Source: Cephalotus follicularis
Taxonomy: Eukaryota > Streptophyta > Magnoliopsida > Oxalidales > Cephalotaceae
NCBI GenBank assembly: GCA_001972305.1
Contig: BDDD01001358.1
Location: 352,259-416,258, forward strand
Length of the DNA: 64,000 nt
Direction of reading: 5' to 3'
The translations under genes and the position numbers were made by a program. Positions within the stretch are counted from its first letter, which is position 1, and each line of letters begins with the position of its first letter. This document shows positions 1 to 11,900 of this stretch, one piece after another. The notes beneath the pieces are model-generated. The model was given only the letters and a program-made list of their open reading frames with translations. It had not been told where the DNA came from and did no database searches.

Positions 1-1061
1 ATTATCTTTACAACTCATTGTAAAAGAGGGGAGTGAACCCTCATAAGGTGTTTGTTTGATTTGCACCCGGAACCCAAAATCAATTGTAAGGTGGTTTGTT
101 TGATTTGCACCCGTAATCCGAAAATCAAAGGTGGCTAGAGGATTCTAGTGGAATCTCAAGGAGTTCTTGAGAAAGTGGACGTAGGCACGGTTTTGCCGAA
201 CCACTATAAATTTGTTTGCACTCCTTCTATCCCTTAACTCTTTATTTAATTGTTCTTGTGTGATTATTTATGTTCATTGCTTAATTTGTATTTTCCGCAT
301 ACATTGGTTTGTTAGTTTAAAGGTTGCCATACATTCACATTACTTTCAGTTTTGTGTTTACAAATTAACCTCTTAAAGGTTTGATATGAAAGTGTTTGAC
401 CGACAAGCTTTGAATGATTTGAAAGTTGAAGATGTTGAGCTCTTGTTCTTAGATTGTACAAAGGTCCTCTTGATCTTGTTTCTTGGCCTCTATATATAGA
501 TTTCTTCAGTTTATTGCCGTTGTAAAAATGTTATAGCCGTTGCTTGTTGTCTTGGAAGTTGTTGCTTCAAAGTTGGCTCTTTAAAATGCGATCAGTAATT
601 TTCCAGCTGCACAAAGCGTCGACGGTGTCGCATAAAGCGTCTATGCTTATGTTACCGTTATGCGTTGAATTTGAAATTTCTCGCTCTGTCCGCTGGCGCT
701 TTGATCTTGGTGTTGACTCTTTGGCATAAAGCACTGACGTTTTCCCTTGAGCGTCGCCGCTTTGAGTTCTTCAATTGATTTTGCAAGACACTGTTTTTAA
801 CCGCTAATACAAGCTCCTTAAGCGTTGACGCCTTAGTCCAAACCGCTGACGCTTTCCATTAGACCGTCGGCGCTTTAAGCAGTTTTGTTGGCCTTCGTCT
901 CCTACACTTGGCACAAAACTCTGACGCTTCAATACCAACCGTCGACGCTTTGTTCTGTTTCTGCACTTCTTAGTTTTGTTTATCTTTTCTGGCACAGAAA
1001 GTAACAATGTTAATGCAAATTTGTAATCATTAAAACTTAGGATTGAGACTAAAAGTCAACA
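1..1061 (-). mobile_element. Copia-type LTR, left side outside the window
   Basis: The stretch matches, with clear divergence, the LTR of the Copia element at 24767-33009. Shared landmarks are the run ending in GGTTGCCATACATT, the block around GTTTACAAATTAACCTC, the phrase ATAGCCGTTG just before a palindrome array, and the terminal TCAACA. The LTR ends at 1061 in CA and is followed directly by a gypsy reverse-transcriptase remnant, so it inserted there. Its target duplication cannot be checked because the other end lies outside the window. Bases 1 to about 345 are inverted relative to the rest. It could be a solo LTR or one end of a full element. Confidence 0.75.
616..950. repeat. Array of GCGTCGACGC-type palindromic words in the Copia LTR
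   Basis: Degenerate copies of the self-complementary word GCGTCGACGC start at 616, 637, 822, 843, 864, 918 and 939. Neighbouring copies are 21 bp apart wherever they are adjacent. The array follows ATAGCCGTTG, the same place where the related Copia LTR at 31932-33009 carries CAGTCGACTG-type words instead. Confidence 0.8.
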
Positions 1062-1065
1062 CCGG

Positions 1066-1350
1066 CCTTAAGAAGTTTCTTAATCTCCTCTACTATGGCA
1101 ATCTTATTTCAAGAGCAAAGTTCATCTTCTTCTACTTGGCTAGAGGGTAGTTTGAGTCCATACTCAGCCTATGAACAATAACATCTGCACTAATATCAAG
1201 AATCTCCTCTGGTGACCAGGCGAACACGTCCTTGTTACTTTTCAAAAATTGGATAACCTTATGTTTCTCTGGGTCTTGTAACTTTGATCCAATGCGAATG
1301 ACCTTAGTCTTATCTGCCTCATCAACTATCACCTGAACAAGATCATCCAT
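1066..1350 (-). pseudogene. Start of gypsy reverse transcriptase (remnant)
   Basis: The open part reads IGSKLQDPEKHKVIQFLKSN followed by DVFAWSPEEILDIS, the usual lead-in to Tat-type gypsy reverse transcriptase. After a stop near 1132 the frame continues with decayed VEEIKKLLKAG-like residues and is then cut by the Copia LTR end at 1061. None of the catalytic residues of the polymerase remain. The fragment is non-functional. Confidence 0.65.
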
Positions 1351-2112
1351 AGGTTCTGATCTCTCTGGATAGATTTCATCATTGAAATTTATGTTGCCTA
1401 TGGATAGAGCTTTCTCTTTACCTTTCAGCTTTACGGTGACAACTTGGCACTTCCGTGTTGCTGTTTGATCTCCTCTGCTTTGACCTACACAATTTTTAGT
1501 AGGAAATTTAACAATCAGGTGTTTAGTTGAGACTACTACACCACAGATTTAGACATTGTCGACCTAAGATTGCATTATAAGCATTGGGTGTATTAACCAC
1601 GATAAACGTTGCGTCCGCGAGAACATGTCTTGGAGATTGCCCTATACTGATTAGAAGAGTCATTGACCCTATTGGGTATACCACTTCTCCCGAAAACCAT
1701 ATTAGAGGAGTCTTACATGATTTAAGCTTTCCTCCATGATCTTTAACTAATCAAGGGCATGCTTATAAAGAATATTAGTTGAACTGTTTCCATCAATCAA
1801 GGTTCTCCTTACTATAAATAAATCTACACCGAGTTCTACCACCACCACATCTGCATGGGGTAGCAAAACACCATCAAGGTCTGCATCACTGAAGCTGATA
1901 AGATCTTCTCAGATGCCCACTGTCTGTTTCTTAGGCTGCTGTACTGCCATAGTTTTTTGGGCAAAAGCCTTTTGAGAAGAATTTTTATCTCCAGCAAATG
2001 AAGGTCCTTCCAAGACAGTATTGATAATACCTCAAGGTTCCCTTATGTTTCTATTATGTTATTGCTCACCTCATTACTCAGTTTTTTGTTCTCTATTAGC
2101 ATTGCCCTTTAA
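1351..2112 (-). pseudogene. Decayed protease region of the Tat-like gypsy element
   Basis: No frame is open for long here. Short stretches in the expected order between gag and reverse transcriptase resemble a retropepsin linker, for example minus-strand residues like VDLFIVRRTLIDGNSS near 1780-1840. This is assigned mainly from its position in the element, and the exact protease boundaries cannot be given. Confidence 0.45.
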
Positions 2113-3717
2113 TCACCCCAAATGACCTTCTTGGATTAATCTCTCAATCTCATTCTTCAGATGTCTGCATTCATTTGTATCGTGACCATTTTCATGATGA
2201 AACTCGCAATATTTATTTTTGTTTCTCTTCTCCGGAGGACTTTCATTCTCTCTGGATACTTTATCAACTCGTCTTTGATCTCCTGAAGTATATTCGTATA
2301 TGATTCCGTTAACGGTGTGTACTTTTTGAAACCTCTGTACTGAGTTTTCTGATTTTTTGGATCTCTTATTCATTTTATTACGAGCATCATCCTTCGAGGG
2401 GTTGCCTCTTCTGGTATCTTTCTCTGCTCTGACATCCATTACATTCATCACTTCCTGGACTTGCCTCTTCTGGTATCTTTCTCTGCTCTGACATCCATTA
2501 CATTCATCACTTTCCTGCATTGATGTACTTCTCTGCTCTTTTAAATTCTTCCATATTTGTCGGATGCTTTTTCATCAGAGAAAATTTGAATGGAGTTTTT
2601 CTCAAACTACTTAATAAAGCTGCAACTAAAAAAGATGGCTCAAGATCTCTGACCTGTAGAGATTCTTTATTAAATCGTGCCAGATTTTGTCTCAGACCTT
2701 CATTATCTCTCTGCACTATAGTCATCAAGTATGCAGAGGTCTTTCTTTATGACCAACTATTAACGCACTTGGACACAAATAACTCAACAAGTTGAAAGAA
2801 ACAGTAGATAGATTCTGGTGCTAATTTACCGTACCAAATATGAGCAACTCCTGTAAGAGTTGCAGGGAATGCTCTGCAAAGGATAGCATCCGAAATTGAG
2901 TGAATAAGCATAGTGTTATGATAAAGATGCACATGATCAAGTGGGTCCTTAGTCCTGTCATATTTCTCTATGGATGGAGACTTAAATGACGCAGGAAGAG
3001 GTTCTTCCACAATGGCAAAGATGAAATGGTGGTTGCTCCTATCCCTAAGCTTTGCTAGGTAACCCACTCTGTGTTCAATATCTCTGACTCCTCTGAATCT
3101 TCTATCCATACCATCCATCCATCTCTGCAGCTTTGTTCTCTAAACAGATTGTGCCTTAGCCCTGCTTGTGGCATGGGATTGTCCCCTCCTAGAAGACCTC
3201 TGTCAGACAGGTTGTCTCCCGGCCCCAACCTGTCATGAACTCGTGCTCTCACGAGCCTGTCAAAAACTGACCTACTAGGTTGCTTGTATGCAGACTTGCT
3301 GCGATAAGGCCCTTGTTCTCCTCAGAAATTATCTCCAGCGGCATCATTGATGGAACGGGCTTCTTCTCGCCAATGGACAACGTTCCTAGCATCAGAGGAT
3401 GCTCTTCGAGTGGATATACTCATCCATGAACCTCTATTTTGATTTCCAAGTTGCCGAGGGAGACTCCTTCATTGATCCAGGTTTCTCTGGTTCCTAATGT
3501 CTTGTGCAGTTTGTGAGAGAGATTGTGAGATGGCTCCAATTCATTGGAGCAACCTTTTAAACTCAGCCCTGGTAACAGGAACATCCTCTGGTTGATTTTG
3601 TTGCTGAGGCTGATTCTGAGCCTGCTGATTTTGGCTTGATGGATTTTGTTGGACTTGTTGGTCTTGCTGAATATCTTGGTTTTGTTGACTACAAGTATTT
3701 ATTCTCCTTGGATGCAT
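2113..3717 (-). pseudogene. gag: gag of the Tat-like gypsy element, frameshifted
   Basis: The likely start ATG is at 3717, giving MHPRRINTCSQQNQ and a glutamine-rich leader. The retrotransposon gag core lies at about 2747-3118 (KYDRTKDPLDHVHLYHNTM) and its helical continuation at 2507-2728. The zinc-binding end CEFHHENGHDTNECRHLKNE is near 2150-2210. Premature stops and at least two frameshifts interrupt it. One frameshift comes from a 59-bp tandem duplication. It once encoded the structural particle protein of the element. Confidence 0.7.
2402..2510. repeat. 59-bp tandem duplication inside gag
   Basis: The block beginning TTGCCTCTTCTGGTATC at 2402 recurs at 2461 after exactly 59 bp, with 50 bp of unbroken identity. 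Because 59 is not a multiple of three, it shifts the gag frame. Confidence 0.9.
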
Positions 3718-3762
3718 AGTTTCTGAATAAAATTAAATAAACAAGAAGAAACAGTCGCTTCA

Positions 3763-3780
3763 CACAGACGGCGTCAACTG
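3763..3780 (-). other. Primer-binding-like site of the Tat-like element
   Basis: On the minus strand CAGTTGACGCCGTCTGTG directly follows the LTR end. It differs by little from the TGGCGCCGTCTGTG-type sites used by Tat-branch elements, so it is read as a mutated primer-binding site. Confidence 0.55.
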
Positions 3781-3781
3781 T

Positions 3782-4575
3782 TGATGCAAGAAATTGGTGG
3801 CTTAATCAACACAGAATCTCAATGATCAAATTCTTCTCTCCTTCGACCTACAAGACATGTGGAAACAAGAAAGTGACCGAATGTAGACTCTAGGAACACC
3901 CTTTGATACTTAAGTCAACAAATGAAAGAAGAAAAGAATATCAGACTCAAAAGAAAATATGAATTGCTCAAGAGTCACCGAAATCAAACCTGTTGTTTGT
4001 AAATTAAAGTCATATTTATAAGGACTAGGTAGGATTACCTTGTTGAATCCTGGTTGACTTCATATTATGCATCCATCAAGAGATTTGTCCCTTTTTTAGA
4101 ATCCTAGGAGGATCTTGTCTCCATGATTGTCGTAATTATCTTTAATTACACTTCCAGAATGAATCTTCCTGATATCTTTTTCGCAATTAATGAGTCATAA
4201 TTAAAATTGGATTCTCCTTATTAATTTCTTATCTGCTCATGTGACATGTTCTGGTTGGCCAATAAATTTTATCCGAATCAGAAACGTACGTATTTATCAT
4301 TTAGTTTGTAATTCCGTCTTAAACTTAATTAAACTTCGATAAGAGTAACCTTTGATTCTTAACATAAGCCAAGACAAATCATTGGAAAGCCAAAAAACAA
4401 ATCGAATTTCTCTAAATGATAATATATCTGGCTGCAAACTTCAGTATATTGAGAGTCACTGTCATGTTTCAACAATAATGCATCTGCCTCTGCCTGAATG
4501 TCAAAATGAACAAAGCATTAATTGAACAAAGTTAAAACCCGTTCGGTCTGGCCTGCTTTTGGTAGACCATTGACA
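3782..4575 (-). repeat. 5' LTR of the Tat-like gypsy element
   Basis: On the minus strand the stretch runs from TGTCAATGG at 4575 to CTTGCATCA at 3782, so it has TG...CA ends. It contains a TATAAATATG box near 4015, at a place expected for an LTR promoter. The right border was set by where phosphofructokinase coding sequence begins and by the TG end, and is uncertain by a few tens of bases because no second LTR is available for comparison. Confidence 0.45.
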
Positions 4576-5014
4576 GGAGCTGCTTGATGCGAGTGAAAAC
4601 TCCACGTCTCTGAAGGTCGCTTCAGGAAACAAACTTCTCCAGGATGTTGGGCTATGGATATCACAGAGGATCAAGGATCATTTTTCAAGGTAGAAGATGG
4701 TTATAAACCTCAAATATATAGATCCTACGTATATGATTCGTGCTATTCCTGTATTCCAGGCAATGCATCTGACAACGTGTACTGCACTCTTCTTGCTTAA
4801 AGTGCTGTGCATGGAGCAATGGCAGGCTATAGTGGATTTACATCTGGTCTTGTGAATAGCAGGCAGAGTAACATTCACTTCTGTCGAATCAATGAGAGAA
4901 ACAGAACAAGTTGTCATAACTGATAGGAAGTGGACAAGGCTTCAGTTTTCAACCAAACAGCCAAGCTTTTTTACTGATAAAGATGTCTTCAACCAATGTT
5001 TTGCATGGTTATAA
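4574..5014 (+). pseudogene. PFK: 3' part of ATP-dependent 6-phosphofructokinase (broken)
   Basis: The reading frame begins QELLDAS and continues through [18 protein letters not shown] and INLKYIDPTYMIRAIP, which are hallmarks of the C-terminal half of plant cytosolic ATP-dependent phosphofructokinase, the enzyme phosphorylating fructose 6-phosphate in glycolysis. An 8-bp insertion (TGTATTCC) after ATTCC shifts the frame. The match then resumes as GNASDNVYCTLLA and [17 protein letters not shown] after HFSR and a TAA in place of a glutamine codon near 4797 add stops, and a further shift precedes [11 protein letters not shown]. It ends QPSFFTDKDV and a TAA at 5014. The upstream half is replaced by the retroelement LTR. 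It is either the residue of a gene destroyed by that insertion or a moved fragment. Confidence 0.85.
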
Positions 5015-5926
5015 GCTGTTTTTCAAAAAAAATTCAGTAAAAATGTTATTGTCAAAATTACTGTAAAAATAACTGAAAAATACTTCTAAAGCAAATATGT
5101 GTTTGGTAAATATTTTTTTTTAAAACTGCTTTAGACATTTTAAATGACTGAATTAAACATAAAATTATAAATATTATATAAATATGTAACTGTCAAAATC
5201 ATTTTTCGAACCGATTTCACTAGACCAGTTTGAAAAGTGCTTTTGCTCCTTTTAAAACCAAAAATATTTTTGTTAAAACTTTACTAAACACTAATTTAAA
5301 AAAAAATGAGTTTAAAAAATAATTTTAATAATATAAAAACATTACCAAACAGGCACTATTATCCACGGCAGGATCAAAGGGCAGCTGGTTGTGATACTCA
5401 AAAGTGATAAATTGTGTGACAGCTAGAGCTTACTCCAATATGTATGCTTCAGTTTCAAGATGGAGTGATGTGAAGAGAGTCAGGTAAAGTATGGCTGATC
5501 TGAAAAATTCAGAAACACTCTGATTGCTCTTTCATTGAATTAAATGGTTTTGTTCATGAATTTTTTGTGGCTGATAATTCTCGGAATCAATTGGAGGGCA
5601 TATATGAGATACTTATTGGAATTGATAAAGTTCTACGATATCAAGGATTGGACATAGATTTGTTGAATCATAGAAAAAAATTAAAAAAAGAACCTAGGCT
5701 TAAGAGCTACATGTTATGAGGAAATGCAGCAGCCACTTCAACATCTTTCAACATCTCGATTTGTGTTTTATCTAGGATTAGATCCTGTATCAGCCCCTCC
5801 AAGATTCCTCACAGCATCCATCTATTATCACAGAGAAACATCTGGCAATATTTACCACAATAATTGACCAATAGGAAGCTCGACGATGCCACTACTTTCC
5901 CTACAAAATCAATTATTCCCATCCTC
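5015..5926. other. AT-rich spacer between two convergent gene ends
   Basis: No coding potential was recognised. Bases about 5100-5358 are very AT-rich and begin with GTTTGGTAA and end with TTACCAAAC, an inverted pair typical of small MITE-like insertions. The ends are too short to be sure. Bases 5700-5926 are probably the 3' untranslated region of the neighbouring minus-strand ESP1-like gene. Confidence 0.4.
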
Positions 5927-8900
5927 TCACTGGCGCAGAATCTGCTGCAATTGAAACACTTGATTTCTCTGTTCAGGAGGCAAGAGATTAATCTGTTCAT
6001 GTGTGAGGCTCATGACCTGTTGAAGTAGTGCCTTCTCCATCTCAGAAGACAACTACACAAAAGGGAGTAGGAAAAGTCAAATTATTATACAGAAAAACTA
6101 AATACATTAATAGATGCTATGGATCAGATGAAAATAAAAAGATCCAACAATTACCAGTGCAGGGCGAGCGGGCTGATTGCCTGGTCCCATCTGACCATGG
6201 ACTGCAGGTGGTGGTCCTGGAAGCTGAGATATTGTTAAATTCTCTGATGGAGCAGACATCCAAGAAGATCCTCTATCCATTAGCATAGAACCTCCAATTT
6301 GGCTGCTAAAATCTGTCACTAAATGTGAACCTCCCGCCTGTAAGAATTAAGTACTTGGAAATTGGCAAGATGCAGAAATAATTAATTAGAACACATTGCT
6401 TGTGGTATGCTGAATATTCTATTTTCATGACATCGTAGCTTATCGGCATTAAATAGTTCCCACCACTTAAAAACTACACATTCCAAGAGTTAAAATCTAA
6501 TCCAGTAAATTATTTGTCAAGGGTAGTGCATGTATGTCCAGGTGCTATGAACCGACAAAAAACCCAATACTTAATTCTAACTTAGAAAAACAAATAAACA
6601 AAAACACGTATAATGAAAAAACAAAATTGTAAAAAACAAAAACATTCTATATTAGGTTGACAGATCACAAACGTAGATTGCTCGCGGCCATTACGACATG
6701 TGAATTTCTCCGCTTTTAATTGGGAAGCTGATTCGAAGAAAGCGAGCGTGCAATGTGAGCCAAAAATGTTGGAACAAACCTAAGATGACCAACTCTCAAA
6801 GTGGATGACCATATCTCAAAGTGGCATATATAGAGCTGTGCCTACACCAAATTAAACTATGGCTTAACCTTGCATCAAAACCACCTTAATTTAGATAGTC
6901 AAGAGCCAAAATATGCACCCAAAGTGAACCCAACCAGTTATGGATAAATGGCAGCCCATATTTTTACATGAAACAGTAAGAAACATCTTATTAAGGTGGG
7001 TTTAGGTGTGAAAGATATAATGGGTAAGTGTTTATGAATCAACACAAGCAATCTGTAAAAAGCCAACCAATAAGACTCATTTTATAATTGAGTCATAACA
7101 TTATCTGACAGTACAACATTGCTATAGGGAGGTTAATCCTATGGCAGATAAAATGGCTAATATGGCATGCGATAAATAGGCAGACTTTTTCTTTTCGTCC
7201 CCACCTGAAATTCCAATAGAAGTGTCGAGCCTATCATTACTTGATGCCCAAGGTTGTCCTTATATTAGTGTTAAACGATAGCATTTTATGTATATGGTAT
7301 TTGAGGGCTAAGTAGGGGGCTTGCCAAACCCCCTCTACTCAGTGGAGTTTGTTTGTTCAGAGATAACATTATGTAAAGCTTGCATAAGTAGCTGGTCTAA
7401 CATTTTCTGGAATTACATTTCCAATCAACAGAAAACTATTGCAGGCTTCAAATGTAAAATCTTCGATTCATAGAACTTTCTGGAAGGTCACTTAAAATTA
7501 AACAAAAGTTATATCTTTAAAACAACTACTGCAAACCTGCCTAGATATCAATGGGCTTGGTTACAGAAATGATGTCACCACTGTTTTTTTTTTTTTTGGC
7601 CAAAGAGCAATCTATTACGATCTGGTTTGTCCCATCTCTTTCCTTGGTCCCAAAACACATACTGAAAGAGCAGTAATACTCAATTATATATTATTATAAA
7701 TGTACAACCCAACATAGAATACAGCTTAACACAACAAAACAAAGCATTTATTATAACTACACTGGGTTTGACGAATTGAATTTTGCGAGCTAATTAGACT
7801 AAATTCAGAATTTATTTTTGTCATCGTTTGGACTCTGAAATATTACAAGTTTGGAAGCTTTGGAACCCACTACACACAGCTTACCAAATATTCACATTTG
7901 GGGGATAATGGAGAGTGGGCAACAAACCGATGTTGTGATAAAGAAACTGAGCGCAATTTGTTTGATGAATGTTTGAGAGTAGTAAAGTGAAATGATTTAA
8001 AGGGCTAAATCAATTTCATTCTATCCAATACCAACCACTAGCTGCACATCAACAACACAAGGATCGTGTTACCAATTTTTTCTCTTTTATTTTATTTTTT
8101 TTTTTGGAAAAACAAATATATTAATGATGACCTAACAGTCACGTCAACAAAATTAATGAAACCGTTAAAGATTGGACTTGATTAGAAAATTTTCACAATT
8201 TTGAATACTCAACTTACTAAAACCGAATTGAGGTACTCAACTGAACAATTGCTATATGTTTAAGTACCCTTTGGCCTCTAAGCAAACTGATTTTCTTTTA
8301 AGAAAAAGTAACAAACAAGATGCATCTAGCATTGGCCCACTACCATTTTGCTGAATTTGACATCAAGAAATTTGACCAAGAACTGCGATTTATTATAGAT
8401 AGGGGTGTATTTCGGGTCATGAGAGCCGAACACGATCCGATAATAACTTAAATGAGTTTAGTCTAAATTTATTTTGTTATATTAAGGTCAACTCGTTGAG
8501 CTCGATTTGAGTTTGAGTCATATTCGGGTCAACCTTCTAAACACAACACGAATTCGATTCAAACACGACTCGAACACGATATAAACACAGTTTGTTAACA
8601 CGAATTGTCACACCTAATTAGAGGTCACCCAATAAAGGGCAGCACAACTTCCTCCACCTCCCATTATGTTGCTTGTTAGAGAGCCTAGTTGAGGAAACAA
8701 AACCCAGTTTTCAAGCACTCACAATCATACACATTTCATAACTAAAAGTATGAGGGTACCTGGTACAATGGTTGCGCTGGTGGTTGACTCGGAAATGGTG
8801 GCTGTCCCTGCAGAAATGAGGGCACCATGCTCGGAGGTTTGGCACCTGACTGAATAATCAATAAAGAAAATTGTATTATGCATCTTACAGTTGATATAAT

Positions 8901-11900
8901 GAAACCTATGCAATGAAATGGCAATTTTTAACTTACATGAAACATGGGCTGCGAAAGATGCTGAGCACTGGGGTGTTGGTAACCCAAATTGGCCCCCATC
9001 TGAGGAGCATACTGATGATGGAAACTTTGCATTGAAAGCGGTCTTGGTTGGGGTGGCAGTGGAGGTTGCAACGACATATGAGGAATTCCGCTTGTCTGCA
9101 GTGGCTGTTGGGACTGGCTGGAGGCAGTGGGCATTTGGGGTTGATGAAGTGGAGGTGGCTGTGAAGCAGAGTGAAGAGGAAGTGGTGGTATGCTTAGAAG
9201 TTGAGAGGACTGTGGAAGAGACATTGGGGCCACAGGGGGATTCATTTGTCCCCTAGGCTGTTGCGGAGTCTGTAAAGGATGCAAAGGCATGGACTGAGAT
9301 GGATAGTTAACTGCAATAACAGATGGAGATGAGATTGGAACGACAGGTTGGTTCTGGGGATGCCTTCTCATAGGAGCTTCTGTCTGAGATGCACTTGTTT
9401 GGTCTAGCACGGAAGCTTGAATTGGCACCGATGGTGCAGCCTGGATGGTTGATTGTGCAACGGGATGAGCTGATTGCTTAGGATGCTGCGATGCTGGCAG
9501 TTGGATGTTTGGAACCTATACAGAAAATAAACATTCCTATATGCAGCACTTGAAGCTATAAGAGAAAACAAATTTATAGGGATCATGAACATACCACCTG
9601 AGTTGGCTGAACCATTCCGAGCATAATTTGTGCCTAGAAGAGCAATATAAAATCAAAGAAAATTTGGTTAGTTATTAATGGAGCAGATAGTTCAATCGAG
9701 CAATGCCTAACAAGACTTGGGTAAAACTATAAAAATTCATTAAGTACTAATAGATTAAATGACGTAGAAAAAACAGGAAATAGATAAAAGATAACAACTG
9801 ATTTGAAGGGAGAACGATTTTGTGTTCTGAAAGTAGAACTCAATTATGATTTTATTCTCAATAATAATAATCCACCATAAAACTCATAAAGGCTATTTAT
9901 AGTAAACATCAGAAAACCCTAGTAGCACAGCCCTTTAAGTTTATTAAAAAGTCACATGTTAATCACATGACCCCTTCTAAAAAAAAATAACTTAAGACTC
10001 ACAACTGAAACTTAACAAAACTGTCTGGGCTAACAAAACCAGACTAAATAAAATATTAGAAAGCCCGTTGGGCCTTAGAATTCTTCTTGGATGCTCCTGC
10101 ATCAATCCTTCCGGGTGGGGAAAAACTTGGCACAGTAAAAACTTTGACAACTTCCTCATATATCTCAGGATCAATCTTCTTTACACCTTTTCACCAACTT
10201 TTCTACATCCTTATACATCCTGGGCCAAAAATAGCGATCAGTCACCATTGCCATGGTTTTATCCCTACCAAAGTGTCCTCCCAAACCATTTCCATGAAGT
10301 TCCCGTAGGATTTGCTCACGTAAGGATCCTTCGGGGATGCATAACTGGTTCCCGTGGAATAAATACCCATCATGTAATCTGTATGGCAGGTTGTCTTGTT
10401 CCCTTGAGTCTTGCAATTCAGCTAAGATGTGGCTGAAGTATGGATCGCTGAAATATTGATTCTTCAGTTCTTCAAACCCTGTAACTTGCGTGCGTAAGAC
10501 TGTGAGTATTAAAGACCTCCTGCTCAGCGCATCTGCAACCTTATTGGACTCACCAAACTTGTATGTAATTGAAAAATTAAATTGCTGAAGGAAAGAGCTC
10601 CATGCAACATGACGTGAATCAAGTTTTTTTTTGAGAATTCAGGTACCTTAACGGTTGATGATCTGAATAAACCACGAACTCTCGACATGCCAAATAGTGT
10701 TGCCAATGACCAGTTGCACACACTAAAGCGTAAAATTCCAAATCATATGTTGAATATCGCCTCTTAGCATCTGATAATTTCTCACTGAAAAATTCCACTG
10801 GTCTACCATCTTGACTGAAAAAAGCCCCTATTCCAACATGTGAAGCATCACACTCCACGACAAAAAGTTTCTCAAAGTCTGGTAGTGCAAGTACTGGTGT
10901 TGTTGTCATCAATGTCTTGATCTGATCAAAGGCCCTCTGCGTTGGTTTTGACCACTCAAAACTGTTGCTCTTTAAACATTCTGTTATACGACTCATGACT
11001 GAACTGAAATTCCTTATGAATCTTTTGTAAAATGAGGCCAAACCATGAAAACTACGGACATCTTTAAGAGATTGTGGTGCTGGCCATTCCTTGATAGCAC
11101 GTACTTTCTCTGAATCTGGTGATAAACCGTTTGTGGACACAACAAACCCAAGAAACACAACTTCATCACACAAGAGAGAACACTTCTTTAAATTTAAATA
11201 CAGTTTCTCCTTGAGAAGAACTACCATCACTTCGCGCAAATGAATCAAATGCTCTTCTTTAGTCCGACTATATATCAAAATGTCATCGAAGTAAACAACA
11301 ACAAATGATCCCAAGAAAGGTTAGAGTACCTCTGTCATAACGCGCATGAAAGTGCTGGGTGCATTAGAAAGTCCAAACGACATCACTAACCACTCAAAAA
11401 GCCCATATGGTGTTTTAAAAGCAGTCTTCCACTCATCACCACTTCTCATCCTAATTTGGTGATACCCACTCCTCAAATCTAACTTGGAGAATATTTTAGA
11501 ACCAGCTAACTTTTCAAGCATGTCATCTAAACGAGGAATTGGAAAACGATACCGCACAGTAATTTTGTTGATGGCATGGCTATCTACACACATCCTCCAT
11601 GATCCATCCTTTTTAGGTGTCAGTAAGGCTGGACAAGCACAAGGACTCATACTCTCTCGTACTAACCCTTTTGCAATCAAACCCTTCACCTGTCTTTGTA
11701 TTTCAATTCACTGTACTGGCGGCATTCTATAGGCTGGCAGGTTTGGCAGAGCTACTCCTGGCACTAAGTCAATTGCATGTTGGATGCTCCTCATTGGTGG
11801 CAAACCCCCTGGCAAATCATCTCTAACCAGCTCCTTAAAGTCCTTTAGCAACCCCTGAACCTCTAAAGGGTATCTATCAAACTCCACAAACTGATCTTCC

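Larger units (their letters stand above)
1062..4575 (-). mobile_element. Truncated Ty3/gypsy element, Tat-like
   Basis: Reading on the minus strand, an LTR (about 4575 to 3782) is followed by a primer-binding-like site, a gag gene, a decayed protease stretch and only the beginning of reverse transcriptase, where the Copia LTR at 1-1061 cuts it off. The gag zinc-binding and linker style (YCEFHHENGHDTNECR) and the GACGCCGTCTGTG-like primer site are typical of the Tat branch. All coding parts contain stops or frameshifts. The second LTR, integrase and most of reverse transcriptase are not in the window. Confidence 0.7.

Noticed and set aside
5100-5358. MITE with GTTTGGTAA / TTACCAAAC ends
   Set aside because: The inverted ends are only nine bases in very AT-rich DNA and no target duplication was found, so it is mentioned only as a possibility.
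8918-9256. Plus-strand open frame of 112 codons
   Set aside because: It is the antisense shadow of ESP1 exon 4 of the transcript (8937-9515), whose minus-strand product is conserved in the family.
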